Shown here piece by piece: positions 8,901 to 16,095 of a DNA stretch of 47,921 bases. Made by a program: the position numbers and the translations under genes. Numbering within the stretch: the first letter of the stretch is position 1; each line of letters begins with the position of its first letter. Source of the stretch: Candidatus Schekmanbacteria bacterium (GTDB taxonomy: Bacteria; CSSED10-310; JACPHN01); NCBI GenBank assembly GCA_016188575.1, contig JACPHN010000149.1:1-47921 (forward strand). The letters run 5' to 3'. The notes under the pieces were generated by a model. The model ran no database searches, was not told the origin of the DNA, and saw only the letters and a list, made by a program, of their open reading frames with translations.

Positions 8901-9347
8901 CCGGACCTGGCCGAGCGTCTGGTCGGCGTCGGTGCGAATGTCCACGGCCGGATGGTACGGGTTCCAGAAGTAGAAGCGCGCGCCCGCGGTCAAATCCTCG
9001 CGGCGGATCGCCAGCGGTTTTTGCAGCGACTTCTCGTCGAGGTCGAGCTCGCGCAGAAGAAAGAGGGACTCTGCCCACAGGTTCTCCTCGCGCACGAGGT
9101 AGGGCGCGGCGCGAGGAATGTTCGGCCCGGTGTTGTACAGGTAGAGCCACGTCGTTTTCGGGAGGGAGCCGAGCTCGATGGTGACGCCGTTGGCGGTCAG
9201 CGCGAGCAGCTCACCGCGAGCGCGCAGCGTGAAGGTCACGCGATCCTCGCGAAACGCGGCGGCGGCGGCGACGAGGCTGAGGGCGAGCGCGGCGGCGCGC
9301 GCCGGCCAGGGCGAGCTCAGAACCGCGCGCCACATCGGCGTTACCAT
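2877..9347 (-). CDS. giant membrane protein: two GT-C glycosyltransferase-like halves joined by PA14-like and discoidin-like modules
   Basis: A 2156-residue protein. ATG 9347 has GGAG 7 nt upstream and lies 16 nt after rsmA. Modules in order: (a) residues 1-242, extracytoplasmic segment with TM helices near 10-28 and 205-235; (b) 243 to about 700, a polytopic GT-C (ArnT/PMT-like) region with an acidic pair D284-E285 in the first loop; (c) 880-970, PA14-like, with DDGSGVVVDD; (d) about 1010-1165, a beta-sandwich of galactose-binding type; (e) about 1223-1353, discoidin (F5/8C)-like; (f) 1355-1456, Pro/Ala linker; (g) 1458-1590, second discoidin-like, clearly related to (e): both contain DYPR and end in YWW-I-EL; (h) TM 1597-1620; (i) 1640-2150, second GT-C-like half with D1668-E1669. 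GT-C enzymes use polyprenyl-phosphate sugars and carry an acidic residue in loop 1. Transfer to lipid, protein or surface glycan is inferred. A second start at 8621 (MIGRKV) may mean two ancestral genes were fused. Confidence 0.75.
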   Translation of the reverse strand: MVTPMWRAVLSSPWPARAAALALSLVAAAAAFREDRVTFTLRARGELLALTANGVTIELGSLPKTTWLYLYNTGPNIPRAAPYLVREENLWAESLFLLRELDLDEKSLQKPLAIRREDLTAGARFYFWNPYHPAVDIRTDADQTLGQVRFRLYAHKLELQRHGTETAVDYDPGLGRVILGGLGGALFSAAALGLCLSLCLGPPRVPPLPRRAARFRWGGLARPQADPSPHSLPRSSGGRPGGMIGRKVLAALGRWQVVGAFAAGAAVVGWVHFSVFHALPGFGDEINYLVQARILAGGHLFLPEPQLAAFFRVSWMDLMAGDGRLWNFHPIGNSALLAAAYLLGSRSLGPILVAGGVTAALFGLARRLTGNAAFAWLAVAVLLSSQYAVTLLASFMAHGSALLFIELGTLCVVSLARSGREEWLIAAAACFGLAFLMRPMSAVLTAAVPAIWCLRSWRAGRFSHRTVAIAMAIGLAIASVELWRTWLTAGVFGLGYSAKGPEAGTTLAARWGHGWPWRFENLFMNYALYRQRIFGFGVAGNLLPVLLPLALMRQVLWLRLAYATMAVFWVVHSFLHWHGWMWEPRMLFEITHITVLLAALGLWVPFLLARGGRLRRLLGTAVGVALCTGFLLHNVVYDQRERLRSEYASYNGIDPELPALLRSQEIHDALLFYADVNKGFAQRLPDNEPRVDGDGKVSMDGDIVHAIHLGPSEDYALISRYPTRRVFRVTGQHELREIPSFYRDALPRLRDVLAKYGATHHRILALPWLKHADPAAHRGLEGVRLVDDGELMRVFAPDAALAPGLHLVVLVGAMAGHEALLRSVFADVRAIATGLEAFPLAVLEVDPRSRRPGVKRAGFQMHRYRGAACRNEPTAGAVVGVVELGEAVVSDTCVDWSAELQIGAPETVTFATTSDDGSGVVVDDRTVIDNRMFNSQGRTRKEGSIILEPGRHRLYVTYTQVSGESFFEAEVKRGAGAFAPLALGSFGLPTVTAAPDQVVNRRRLHGEDAIEMGRSVALAAPAANGKAGPIYVISDPGAEPGAIAVKLPGPLRVKESPLVHLAYRMAANTAYCMLLRVTGDAEGQWKTIPMRLEHDRRPSDMLIGSFNALQDGQWHAVELDLFRALGQRDVTVEEVVMGDWAGAATARLIELADIRFGSHVAVIEERNADNRVRVESGQVGAAPASGAPAPAGAAAAVTPDQREATPVGRVATAAPGTLAQMPRITPERFALAANRRTDAVGRMTDGDPTTLWQTGAPQQGDEWVRVTFPAPVELAGLRLRLAGAIQDYPRVLELSLSPDGEHFEPTGQVLGTGPDMELALSPPRRCRALRLEQKGADPIYWWTIGELEIFGMASATAAPAADVAADVAAAAPSPERPAPPAPAPPRNEEQASAPPREVPANAAPPAPAPQTPAAAAPAAPAPAPPAPAPQTPAAAAPAAPAPAAPAPAAPAGGAVPVAKEQLRVSSFRNDPYLEQQAIDGMPATRWNSGVPQLAGLWFQIDFPGPGDLARLDLHVLGAPLDYPRKLQVLTSADGVSWRTVKTVFGAAPLTSIAFDPPERCRAVKLIQVGSDPRYWWSINELDVLGRFPDRDLGPLESLPFLGLWLALATLAATVAAAMLVSRRQPRPPLPDAGSSPAATSWRRAAIGLCLAFAALLLAVQHQYGETWDEVDLSLNGQEYFRFLFGDHKIPDLYGHDARRYYGAFSDLLGAVSEEALSVRLGWMAAHDARYLHLLLLYALSGWLLFGVVGRDFGARAGFFCLVAYFAMPRLLGHAHNNPKDFPATVLMVIALMEFHAALRARGLARMTGAGIISGMALATKISAAFLAPIVGLLMTLFAVLGMSGEADDRGRRLRFAVPATLLYGTAALATTVVCWPWLWEHAAHRFIEMFVWFGNHPWNGNVLYEGRMASAHAMPWSYAPKYLVITLPLVWLPFAAAGLVRAGVEARRRQLLAVLVLAGFALPLLTRLVLRTPIYDGLRHILSVLPFLACLVGFGLDTVVARVGGEGRRRRIVAGLIPAAVLGVAVVSVARIHPYETTYFNALVGGGAGAMGRYELDYWGNSLQEAGAYVNTVAPVGSRVHVVLDLQRLARLRGDLVVTGDFPAFAIVLNRESLAPNPYAALAPAHEVKADGAVLSRVYDLRPAPPSVPPPAGGGR
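4985..5143. repeat. 60-bp internal repeat encoding the Pro/Ala linker
   Basis: Inside the giant gene, the block starting at 5041 recurs at 5101 (period exactly 60 bp, only a few mismatches over about 45 bp). It encodes 20-residue units of the type APAPQTPAAAAPAAPAPAPP between the two discoidin-like domains. Additional shorter Ala/Pro units flank it. In-frame copy-number change here would vary linker length without disrupting the domains. Confidence 0.8.
8627..8700. repeat. dispersed hairpin repeat fragment, copy R2, inside the giant gene
   Basis: On the minus strand this reads as CCCCTCACCTCACTCCC, then a GC-rich CCTCCCGCG arm and AGCGGAGGAAGG, matching the hairpin module seen elsewhere. It lies in frame and encodes residues ~217-242, a low-complexity Pro/Arg/Gly stretch (PPLPRRAARF..., ending SSGGRPGG) between the N-terminal module and the first GT-C half. 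It ends just before the internal ATG at 8621. Confidence 0.5.
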
Positions 9348-9363
9348 GCGCGCTCCGATCCGC

Positions 9364-10299
9364 TCACCGCACGGGCTCAGGCGCCGCCGCTTCGCAGAGC
9401 TGCAGGGTGAGCGCCGCGAACTGGCCGATGGACAGCATCTCGGGGCGCTCGTCGGGGAGCTCGGCGCGCTGCAGCGCGGCGGTGGCGCACGCGCGGGAGG
9501 CGATTCCCGCAAGCGCGATGCCATTGCTCAGGCGCTTGCGGCGGTGGGTGAAGGAGCCGCGCACGAGGCGGTCGAAAAGGAGGTCGAGCTGCCGCGGCGA
9601 CGGGGCGGCCGAGGTCGTTGCGTGGCCTGCCGCCGACCAGGGCAGAGAACCTTCAGGGCACTCGCCAAAGGTCGCCTCGACGGCGACGGAGTCGACCTTG
9701 GGTTGAGGCCAGAAGGCGGAGCGGCCGACGCGAAAGAGCACCTGCAGTCGACAGCGGGTCTGAAACAGCACACTGGGCGCGCCGCGCGCGGGGGAACCCG
9801 GGGGGGCGCCGAGCCGAGCGGCCAGCTCGAGTTGCACCAGGAAAATCGATCGCCCTACGCCCATGCCGGTGCGGCTCAGCATGACCAGCAGTGGAACCGC
9901 GATGTGGTACGGAAGATTACCGATAAAGCGCGCACCGCAGCCGTGGCGGGGCAGCGGTGGGAGCATTGCGTCCGCGACGACGAGCGACACGTTGCCGCCC
10001 GGGTGGGAGCAGTCGCGGGGGGTGGCGCGCTCTGCCCGGAGCTCCGCGGCGAGAATCGCTGCGGCGCGGCGGTCGCGCTCGATCCCGACGACGCGCCGGA
10101 CGTGGGGCGACAGCGCGCGCGTGAGGAAGCCGAGGCCCGGCCCGATCTCGATCACGACCTCCTCGGCCTGCGGCGAGAAGCAGCGGACGAGGCGCTGGTG
10201 AATGTTCGGGTCCACGAGGAAGCATTGCCCGAGCGCCCGCACCGGCGCCGCGCCGGCCGCCGCCAGCAGCGTCTTGGCCTCCTGTCGCAGCGTCGTCAT
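9364..10299 (-). CDS. rsmA: 16S rRNA (adenine1518/1519-N6)-dimethyltransferase RsmA (KsgA)
   Basis: A 311-residue SAM-dependent methyltransferase that dimethylates two adjacent adenines in helix 45 of 16S rRNA during small-subunit maturation. Visible motifs: LGQCFLVDPN at 23-32 (the usual LGQNFL has Cys in place of Asn), the SAM loop EIGPGLGFLT at 51-60, and NLPY at 128-131 with preceding IG. The C-terminal helical domain contains the conserved FTHRRK segment. It is longer than E. coli RsmA (273 residues), mainly through an Ala/Pro insertion around residues 210-230. It starts 6 nt after pdxA, an arrangement shared with many Gammaproteobacteria, and its GAGGA ribosome site lies in the end of pdxA. 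Confidence 0.95.
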   Translation of the reverse strand: MTTLRQEAKTLLAAAGAAPVRALGQCFLVDPNIHQRLVRCFSPQAEEVVIEIGPGLGFLTRALSPHVRRVVGIERDRRAAAILAAELRAERATPRDCSHPGGNVSLVVADAMLPPLPRHGCGARFIGNLPYHIAVPLLVMLSRTGMGVGRSIFLVQLELAARLGAPPGSPARGAPSVLFQTRCRLQVLFRVGRSAFWPQPKVDSVAVEATFGECPEGSLPWSAAGHATTSAAPSPRQLDLLFDRLVRGSFTHRRKRLSNGIALAGIASRACATAALQRAELPDERPEMLSIGQFAALTLQLCEAAAPEPVR

Positions 10300-10305
10300 C
10301 CGATC

Positions 10306-11436
10306 TTATTCCTCGGCGGGCGCAGTCCGGCGCCTCCCGGGTCTCACCCGGCGAGCTCGGCAATACGCTCCGGCAAGCCTCAAGGCCAGCACCAGACTCT
10401 CCGCTCGCGCCTTGAAGCTCGCGGCGATGTCGAAGCCAGTCCAGTGATCGACGGACGTGCGCACGAAGGGAAGCCCGAGTGTCACGTTTACCCCGCCATT
10501 TCGCGTGAGCAGCTTCACGGGAATCATCCCCTGGTCGTGATACAGCGCCAGGACGTAGTCGAATTCGCCATCCAGCGCGCGGCGGAAGACGCTGTCGGCG
10601 CTATGCGGCCCGGTTGCGTCGATGCCGGCCGCGGCCGCGTCCGCGACGGCGGGACCCACCACCCTCTCTTCTTCCGTCCCCAGCAGACCGCCCTCGCCAG
10701 CGTGCGGATTCAGGCCACACACGGCGATGCGCGCCCGGCCACCGGTGTCGGCGAATACGTAGCTCGAGGCGTGGACAATCTTGAGGGCCCGCAGGATCGC
10801 CTGCCGCGTTACGCGGCCCGGAACCGCGCGCAGCGGGTAGTGGGTAGTCAGCACCCCGATGCGCAGGCCGCCCCCCACCATCGTCATCACGACGTGGCGC
10901 TTGCGCGCAGCGGCGGCGAGGAATTCCGTATGGCCGCGAAAGGGAGCGCCAGCGCGGCTGGTCCAGTATTTGCTCACGGGGGCGGTGACCATCCCTTCCA
11001 GACGGTGCGTCAAGACGAGCTGGGTAGCGACCTCCAGATACCGGAGGGCCGCGGCGCCGGTCGCGTCGGAAGGGGAGCCCGCCGGGACCGGCGCGGGAAT
11101 GCCGGCGCTGCCGGCCGACAGCAGCAGCACCTCGCCTGGCCCCAATGCGGCGGTGGCGGACTCCACGGTGAGGTCGCGCTCGGCCATCGCCACGAAGCGC
11201 ACGGGCGGACCCGACAGCGCACCGCGCTCGGCGAGCTCCCCGCAGCGGTGCACAAGCGTCGGCTCGTGGCCGATCACGACGATGCCGCGGCCGTCGACGT
11301 CGGGTCGTGAGAGCGCCTTGATGACGATCTCCGGCCCGATTCCCGCAGGATCTCCGGCGCACAGCGCCAGTGCCGGCGCCGCGGGCTCGCGGTGAGTGGG
11401 TAGAAGCGGTTTCTGTGCGGGACGCCGTGCAGTCAT
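10306..11436 (-). CDS. pdxA: 4-hydroxythreonine-4-phosphate dehydrogenase PdxA
   Basis: A 376-residue enzyme of vitamin B6 synthesis that oxidises 4-phosphohydroxy-L-threonine with NAD; the product is condensed with deoxyxylulose phosphate by PdxJ. Family signatures: GDPAGIGPE at 28-36, APVSK at 152-156, GHTEFLA at 168-174, NPHAGEGG at 243-250 and LYHDQGMIPVK at 298-308, with metal-binding histidines in the second, third and fourth. The length is somewhat above the usual ~330 because of an N-terminal extension and an Arg-rich tail. Its ATG overlaps the stop of the upstream flippase-like gene (ATGA, 11433-11436), so the two are probably translationally coupled; AAGGGG lies 8 nt upstream. Confidence 0.95.
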   Translation of the reverse strand: MTARRPAQKPLLPTHREPAAPALALCAGDPAGIGPEIVIKALSRPDVDGRGIVVIGHEPTLVHRCGELAERGALSGPPVRFVAMAERDLTVESATAALGPGEVLLLSAGSAGIPAPVPAGSPSDATGAAALRYLEVATQLVLTHRLEGMVTAPVSKYWTSRAGAPFRGHTEFLAAAARKRHVVMTMVGGGLRIGVLTTHYPLRAVPGRVTRQAILRALKIVHASSYVFADTGGRARIAVCGLNPHAGEGGLLGTEEERVVGPAVADAAAAGIDATGPHSADSVFRRALDGEFDYVLALYHDQGMIPVKLLTRNGGVNVTLGLPFVRTSVDHWTGFDIAASFKARAESLVLALRLAGAYCRARRVRPGRRRTAPAEE

Positions 11437-12479
11437 AGGACTTCCCCTTCGCCCCGGGCGATGAGCTCCTCGGCCCGGTTCTGCTCGTTCGCGCTCCCCA
11501 AGTCGCGGATGCGCAGGTGCTCGGTGTGCAAGAAATAGAGACCCAACAGCAGTATCGGCACGAAGCTCGAGGCGTGAATGACGATGGCGGCGCTCTTGGC
11601 GGTGGCCACCGGGCTGCCGAAACGCTCCAGCACCTCGGAGACGACCATGTGCACGGTGCCTACGCCTCCGGGTGAGGGGATAATCATCGCCAGTGCCGAG
11701 GCGCCGACGAGGAATGTCGAGCTCCACCAGGGCAGCGCGGAGAGACCGGCGCCGAGCAGCACCGCGTGCGCGGCGCAGATAATCGCGATCCACATCATCG
11801 TCGACTGAAAAAGGCCCCAGAAAACGTCGCCGGGCCGCCCGAGCACGCTGAGGCCCTCGACGAAGGTTCCCAGCAACCGCAACACAGCGTCGCGCGCGCG
11901 TTGCGGCAGCGGGGCGCACACGGCGCGCGCCAGAGCGACCACCGCGCGGGCTCTGAGGCGCAACGCCACGAGCAGGCCCAGGCCGCTGATGGAGCAGGCC
12001 GCCAGGATCAGGCCCCCGCGGCGCAGGTTTGCGGTGGTCACCAGCCCGTCGCTCGCCGTCGGCACCGGCGCCAGCAGCGAAATCGCTCCAAACAGCAACA
12101 ACACCACCAGAAAGTCGAACACGCGCTCGATGACGACGGTGGCAAAGGCGGCGCTGGCGCTGACCTGCTTTTCGCTACGGCCAAGCAACAGCGGCCGCGC
12201 GAGCTCGCCCGAGCGAGGAACCAAGTTGTTGGCACAAAACCCGATGACGACGAGCTTGAACAGACGCGAGAAGGGGAAGCTGCCGAGCGGGGACAGCAGC
12301 CGCCGCCACCGCACCGTGCGAATCCAGAAGCTGACCATGTTGATGGCGACCGCGGCGCCGATCGCCAGCGGGCTGACCATGGCCAGCGCCGCCCCAAGCT
12401 CGGCAAAGTCTACCTTGCGCAGGAACAGATAGAGGAAGGTGAGCGCGACGAGATTGGCAAGGAGGATCTTGATCTTCAC
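11433..12479 (-). CDS. LPG-synthase-TM / YbhN-family flippase-like integral membrane protein
   Basis: A 348-residue polytopic inner-membrane protein with about eight hydrophobic segments. It begins with KIKILLANLVALTFLYLFLR, followed by the family pattern: INMVSFWIRTVRWRRLL, then NNLVPRSGELARPLLLG, the characteristic N-P-R-x-G-E segment, and later IIPSPGGVGTVHMV, the second signature. Members are flippase domains of lysylphosphatidylglycerol synthases or stand-alone proteins linked to glycolipid or polyprenyl-sugar handling. The GTG start at 12479 overlaps the stop of the kinase gene (GTGA), so this start is well supported. Proximity to the GT-C giant gene suggests lipid-linked sugar export, which is inference only. 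Confidence 0.8.
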   Translation of the reverse strand: MKIKILLANLVALTFLYLFLRKVDFAELGAALAMVSPLAIGAAVAINMVSFWIRTVRWRRLLSPLGSFPFSRLFKLVVIGFCANNLVPRSGELARPLLLGRSEKQVSASAAFATVVIERVFDFLVVLLLFGAISLLAPVPTASDGLVTTANLRRGGLILAACSISGLGLLVALRLRARAVVALARAVCAPLPQRARDAVLRLLGTFVEGLSVLGRPGDVFWGLFQSTMMWIAIICAAHAVLLGAGLSALPWWSSTFLVGASALAMIIPSPGGVGTVHMVVSEVLERFGSPVATAKSAAIVIHASSFVPILLLGLYFLHTEHLRIRDLGSANEQNRAEELIARGEGEVL

Positions 12480-14713
12480 GACGCGAGCTCGGAAGAAAGG
12501 TCGCCGCGCTCGATCGCCAGGATTTCGACTACCGCAGAGACGTCTGCGGAAAGATTCTTCAGCAGTAGGGAGGTCGCAGGCGCATCGAACCTGCTCTTGC
12601 CATTTTCGACATTGGCGAGGGTGAGGCGCTGCCGAGCGTTGGCAAGGCCGGCGTCGATCGCGAGCAGGCGAGTCACCGCGCGGTCGCGACCACGGCGCGC
12701 CTGCTCGACGCGCTCCAGCGTATCGAGCAAGTAGCGGTGGCGATCCATCAGCGCCTGCGCGTCGTCGGACAGCGCGGCCTGGTCCACGCGGAGCTGCAGA
12801 TCTTCCAGCTCGCCCATGATCGCGCGCTCGTCCACGGCGGCGATGGCATCCTCGAGGTCCTGAGCCGCCGCGGCGAGGCGCACGACCTGGTCGCGAAGCG
12901 CATGCACGTCTTCCCCGAGCTCCCCCGGAGAGCTTTGCACGGGCATTGCGTCGTCGCGGCCGAGGGCTGCACCCATGGCGACCTCGAGGTCGAGCGAACG
13001 TTCGAGAATGCCCTTCAGCAGGCCTCGCAAGTACGGCGATGAGACCTTCCGCAAGGCGTCGCGGGCCTGCTTCGCAAGGCGGTTGGACGACGGAAGCATG
13101 GCCCAGGGCGCGGACAGGTGGGCGAGCGGTTCGACCGACCGCGATAGCAGGGCGACGGCCGCCAACAGTACCAAGGGGAGGGTAATGCTGGTAGCCGGAT
13201 GAGCCAGGCTGACCAGAACGCCGACCATGACCAGCACGCGGGTGAAGACGCGCGCCGCGCGCCGGCCTGTGAAGGTCACCTTGAGCAGGAAACCGAGATT
13301 CCACGGCGCGACGGCAGCGGCCGGCAGGCCCTGCTCGTGCAGGTAGCGCATGAGGCCGGCGGCCTGTTCGCGGTCGACGCCGCTCAAGAGGACCGTCGGG
13401 GGTTCTTTGAGTCGCGCGTCCGCCACGTCGGGATCGATCGGCGCTTGCTGGAGCTGCTCCAAGATAGACACGAGGCGCGCTTTTTCATCGTAGGTCAGGT
13501 AGTCTCGGCTGCGCCGGTGCCTATTTCGCCGCTTGCGGCCGTGCCGCGACCGCGACGGGATCACCACCAACCGCCGGCGCATCCACGCCGGGGGGCGTTG
13601 GCCGGCGAGGACCAGGGCCCGCTCGGGAAGGGACGTCGCGGAGGCTTCGCGGGCGTCGCCGGGGGCGGCGCTGGAGATCAGCTCGAAGCGCTCGCGGCCG
13701 CAGCTCAAGCAGATGGGAAGGTGGGTGGAGGAGGTTTCCGAGCAGCTCGGACAGGCCCAGGTGTGGCGGCTCGCGGCCGCAGGTTTCGCGCGCGTCGCGG
13801 GCTGACGGGGCAGCGGCGGCGGCTCGGAGTCGCCGCGGGCGCCACCAGGGTCAGGCAGCTCGGCGCGGGAAAATGAGCCGGTGGGAGCGTCCTCAGCGAA
13901 CCGCGACAGCTCGGTCGCCATGCGCTCCGCGGTCGAAAAACGGTACTCGGGCCGCTTCTCGAGCGCCGTCAGCACGATTTCACACAGACCGGCGGGCACG
14001 TCCTGCACCAGCTCGCGCGGATCCCGTGGCGCCTCCTCGGCGTGCAGGCGGATGAGCTCGTAGGGGGCCCGACCCGCGAACGGCAGCCGACCGGTGAGCA
14101 GCTCGTAGAGCACCACGCCGAGACTGTACACGTCCGACCGGGGGTCGAACGGCAAGTCGAGAAACAGCTCGGGCGGGGCATACTCCGGGGTGCCGAGAAA
14201 CGTGCTGTGGGACGTGAGGCTGACCAGCGACTGGATCTGCGCCAGGCCGAAGTCGGCGATGCGGATGCCGCCGTCCGTCCCCACGAGCAAGTTGTGAGGC
14301 TTGATGTCGCGGTGGATGATGCCCGCCTCATGCGCAGCGCACAGGCCGCGGCAGGCGTCCAGACCGATGCGCGCGACCTCCAGTGGCGGCACGACGCCGC
14401 GTTGCCTCAGGAGCTGTCGGACGCTGCCCCCGGCGACGTGCTCCATGGCCAGGAACATCGCCTCGGGCGTGTCGTAGAGGTCAAAGACGCGCACGATGTT
14501 CGGATGCACGAGCATCCGGGCCGCGACGGCTTCGCGGCGAAACCGCTCGGTAATGGCCGGATCCCTGCGCAGGTGCGCGAACAGCACTTTCAGCGCTACT
14601 TCGCCTTGCAGCAGGCCATCGAAGCAGAGGAAAACTTCGCCCATTCCTCCCTGCCCGATGCGCCGGCGCACTTCGAAGCGTCCATCGGCGAGTCGGTCAC
14701 CGCTCTCTACCAT
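12476..14713 (-). CDS. Ser/Thr protein kinase with zinc ribbon and C-terminal membrane/coiled-coil region
   Basis: A 745-residue Hanks-type kinase. Residues 13-280 form the kinase domain: glycine loop GQGGMGEV at 20-27, Lys42, Glu61, HRDIKPHN with catalytic Asp136, DFG Asp154, and activation/P+1 segment GTPEYAPPE. A four-cysteine zinc ribbon (CPSC...CLSC, ~318-340) follows. After a basic region come two adjacent hydrophobic segments (VLVMVGVLVSLA and ITLPLVLLAAVALL) and a long C-terminal helical region with heptad character that probably forms a coiled coil. All kinase catalytic residues are present, so it should be active. The start at 14713 has GGGGAGA 7 nt upstream. It lies 108 bp after a PhnD-like gene and overlaps the flippase-like gene by 4 nt, so a signalling role for this envelope block is plausible. 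Confidence 0.85.
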   Translation of the reverse strand: MVESGDRLADGRFEVRRRIGQGGMGEVFLCFDGLLQGEVALKVLFAHLRRDPAITERFRREAVAARMLVHPNIVRVFDLYDTPEAMFLAMEHVAGGSVRQLLRQRGVVPPLEVARIGLDACRGLCAAHEAGIIHRDIKPHNLLVGTDGGIRIADFGLAQIQSLVSLTSHSTFLGTPEYAPPELFLDLPFDPRSDVYSLGVVLYELLTGRLPFAGRAPYELIRLHAEEAPRDPRELVQDVPAGLCEIVLTALEKRPEYRFSTAERMATELSRFAEDAPTGSFSRAELPDPGGARGDSEPPPLPRQPATRAKPAAASRHTWACPSCSETSSTHLPICLSCGRERFELISSAAPGDAREASATSLPERALVLAGQRPPAWMRRRLVVIPSRSRHGRKRRNRHRRSRDYLTYDEKARLVSILEQLQQAPIDPDVADARLKEPPTVLLSGVDREQAAGLMRYLHEQGLPAAAVAPWNLGFLLKVTFTGRRAARVFTRVLVMVGVLVSLAHPATSITLPLVLLAAVALLSRSVEPLAHLSAPWAMLPSSNRLAKQARDALRKVSSPYLRGLLKGILERSLDLEVAMGAALGRDDAMPVQSSPGELGEDVHALRDQVVRLAAAAQDLEDAIAAVDERAIMGELEDLQLRVDQAALSDDAQALMDRHRYLLDTLERVEQARRGRDRAVTRLLAIDAGLANARQRLTLANVENGKSRFDAPATSLLLKNLSADVSAVVEILAIERGDLSSELAS

Positions 14714-14821
14714 GGTCTTCTCCCCGGAAACCGTGAGGTCGGAGCATGGCACGACGCCGGGGCAGCGTCAAGCAGCGCTGCCTGACGCCGCGGTCGGCGA
14801 TAGGGACGCCCACGACGCCTG

Positions 14822-15856
14822 CTATTGTTGCCTGGCCACGGCTCGCACGGCCCATTCTGGGCGTCCGATGCGATCCAGGAGCTCCTCGATCGACGCCACG
14901 GGCGCCAGATGGTGAGCGCCGAGCACGACGAGCGTAAACTGGCCAGGCGGAACCTTGTGCATGCGCCCGAGCTCGCCGCGGTACTCGACGATGAGGTCCG
15001 GCGTGCACGTCTTGCGAAAGGCCGCAAGCACCGCATAGGACGGGACCTGACGCGTCTGATAGAATACCTTCATCTTCTCGGAATGCTCCGGAAACATCTC
15101 GCGGAGCACGGCGAGGTTGACTTCCGTCGAGACTCCGGCCACGGCCTTCGTCGCGATCATCGCGTTCAGGGCGTCCTCAGGCAGAGATTCCACAGCAAAA
15201 TCGATCTGGTCGAAAGCGACGAGGCCGGCTTCCGGAGTTTCGTCAAAGAGAACGGACCAGAGATAACCGAGGCTACGGTGCGTGAAGCCGGGAACCGACA
15301 CCTTCTGGCCAACGATGTCCTTGATGGAAGCGATCTTGCTATCCCCATAGGTAAAGAAGGAGAATCGCTGCACGCTTGAGCCATCTTCGTCCTCTGCCTG
15401 GAACATCACATCCAATCCGAGGTCTTTGTAGTGTTCCAGGAAATACAGGGTATCGAAGACTCCGAAATGGGGCGTAGTGGATTTCAGGTATTCTTCCAGG
15501 GGGGCCTGCTTGAAAAAGACCTCGTAACTGTGTTTCCGCGCGCGTTCCTTGTTCATGTACTCGACGTAGGGGTCAACGACGAACCTGGCAGCGTCCTCGT
15601 CATCCACGGCCAGGCCGGGGCTGAAGATAACGATCTTGACTTCGTCCACGCCCGCGGCCCGAGGAATGACCTCTGCATCGCCGGAAGGTTCGGGCGCACC
15701 GGTGGTCGCCGTTACCTCGGGCGCGGGCGCGGGGTCGGGGGGAGATGCCGCGTCCTGGGCGCGAGCACTGGGCAGCATCACCGCGAAGAAGAAAAGGACA
15801 GCCGCAACCGTCGACGAATACACGTCCGCGCGCGACGAGCTTCCACGAGTCAGCAC
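14822..15856 (-). CDS. PhnD-like periplasmic binding protein (second copy)
   Basis: About 344 residues. The N-terminus is a signal peptide (hydrophobic STVAAVLFFFAVMLPSARA, predicted cleavage before QDAA) followed by a Pro/Ala/Glu linker of about 40 residues, longer than usual, as if the binding domain stands off a surface. The core has VKIVIFSPGLAVDDEDAARF, FGVFDTLYFLEHY, FTYGDSKIASIKDIVGQKVSVPGFTHRS-type hinge features and C-lobe YAVLAAFRKTCTPDL, as in PhnD/TAXI-like binding proteins. I prefer the GTG start at 15856, with AGGTGA just upstream; GTG 15862 in the same frame is an alternative. It is immediately upstream of the kinase and 51 bp after the zinc-ribbon gene, so it may be the sensor of a ligand-responsive kinase module rather than a transporter component. 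No permease is nearby. Confidence 0.65.
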   Translation of the reverse strand: MLTRGSSSRADVYSSTVAAVLFFFAVMLPSARAQDAASPPDPAPAPEVTATTGAPEPSGDAEVIPRAAGVDEVKIVIFSPGLAVDDEDAARFVVDPYVEYMNKERARKHSYEVFFKQAPLEEYLKSTTPHFGVFDTLYFLEHYKDLGLDVMFQAEDEDGSSVQRFSFFTYGDSKIASIKDIVGQKVSVPGFTHRSLGYLWSVLFDETPEAGLVAFDQIDFAVESLPEDALNAMIATKAVAGVSTEVNLAVLREMFPEHSEKMKVFYQTRQVPSYAVLAAFRKTCTPDLIVEYRGELGRMHKVPPGQFTLVVLGAHHLAPVASIEELLDRIGRPEWAVRAVARQQ

Positions 15857-15906
15857 AGTCACCTGCCGGGAGGGAGAGGAAAGGAAGGGCCCGATGGGAG
15901 AGGAGC

Positions 15907-16095
15907 TCAGTGTCGAACCGGGACGTTGGTCCCGCAGGTGCACTTCCAGCGCATCTGGCGGCGCTCGCTCACAAAAAGCGTAGCGACCATGTTCTTGCCA
16001 CACTTCGGGCAAGCAGGGGTGTTGATCGCCATGGCGGCGCGCTTCTGAGCGGTCTTGGCGGCTTTTTTTCGTGCTCCACCTGCTGGTGCAGCCAT
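15907..16095 (-). CDS. small zinc-ribbon protein
   Basis: A 62-residue basic peptide. After a Lys/Ala-rich N-terminus (MAAPAGGARKKAAKTAQKRAA) comes CPKCGKNM, a spacer of about 17 residues including FVSERRQMRWK, then CTCG, giving a CxxC...CxC zinc-binding knuckle. ATG 16095 has GAGG 9 nt upstream; longer starts would extend into the promoter region. It heads the minus-strand block. The function is unknown; small proteins like this may bind nucleic acid or ribosomes. Confidence 0.6.
   Translation of the reverse strand: MAAPAGGARKKAAKTAQKRAAMAINTPACPKCGKNMVATLFVSERRQMRWKCTCGTNVPVRH

Noticed and set aside
7447-9150. A minus-strand open frame of about 567 codons in another frame of the giant gene
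   Set aside because: Arg-rich and motif-free; the giant frame has TM helices and a GT-C-like loop in the same DNA.
9178-11310. A plus-strand open frame of about 710 codons opposite rsmA and pdxA
   Set aside because: Its composition is Arg/Gly/His-rich without motifs, while the minus strand codes for two clearly conserved enzymes.
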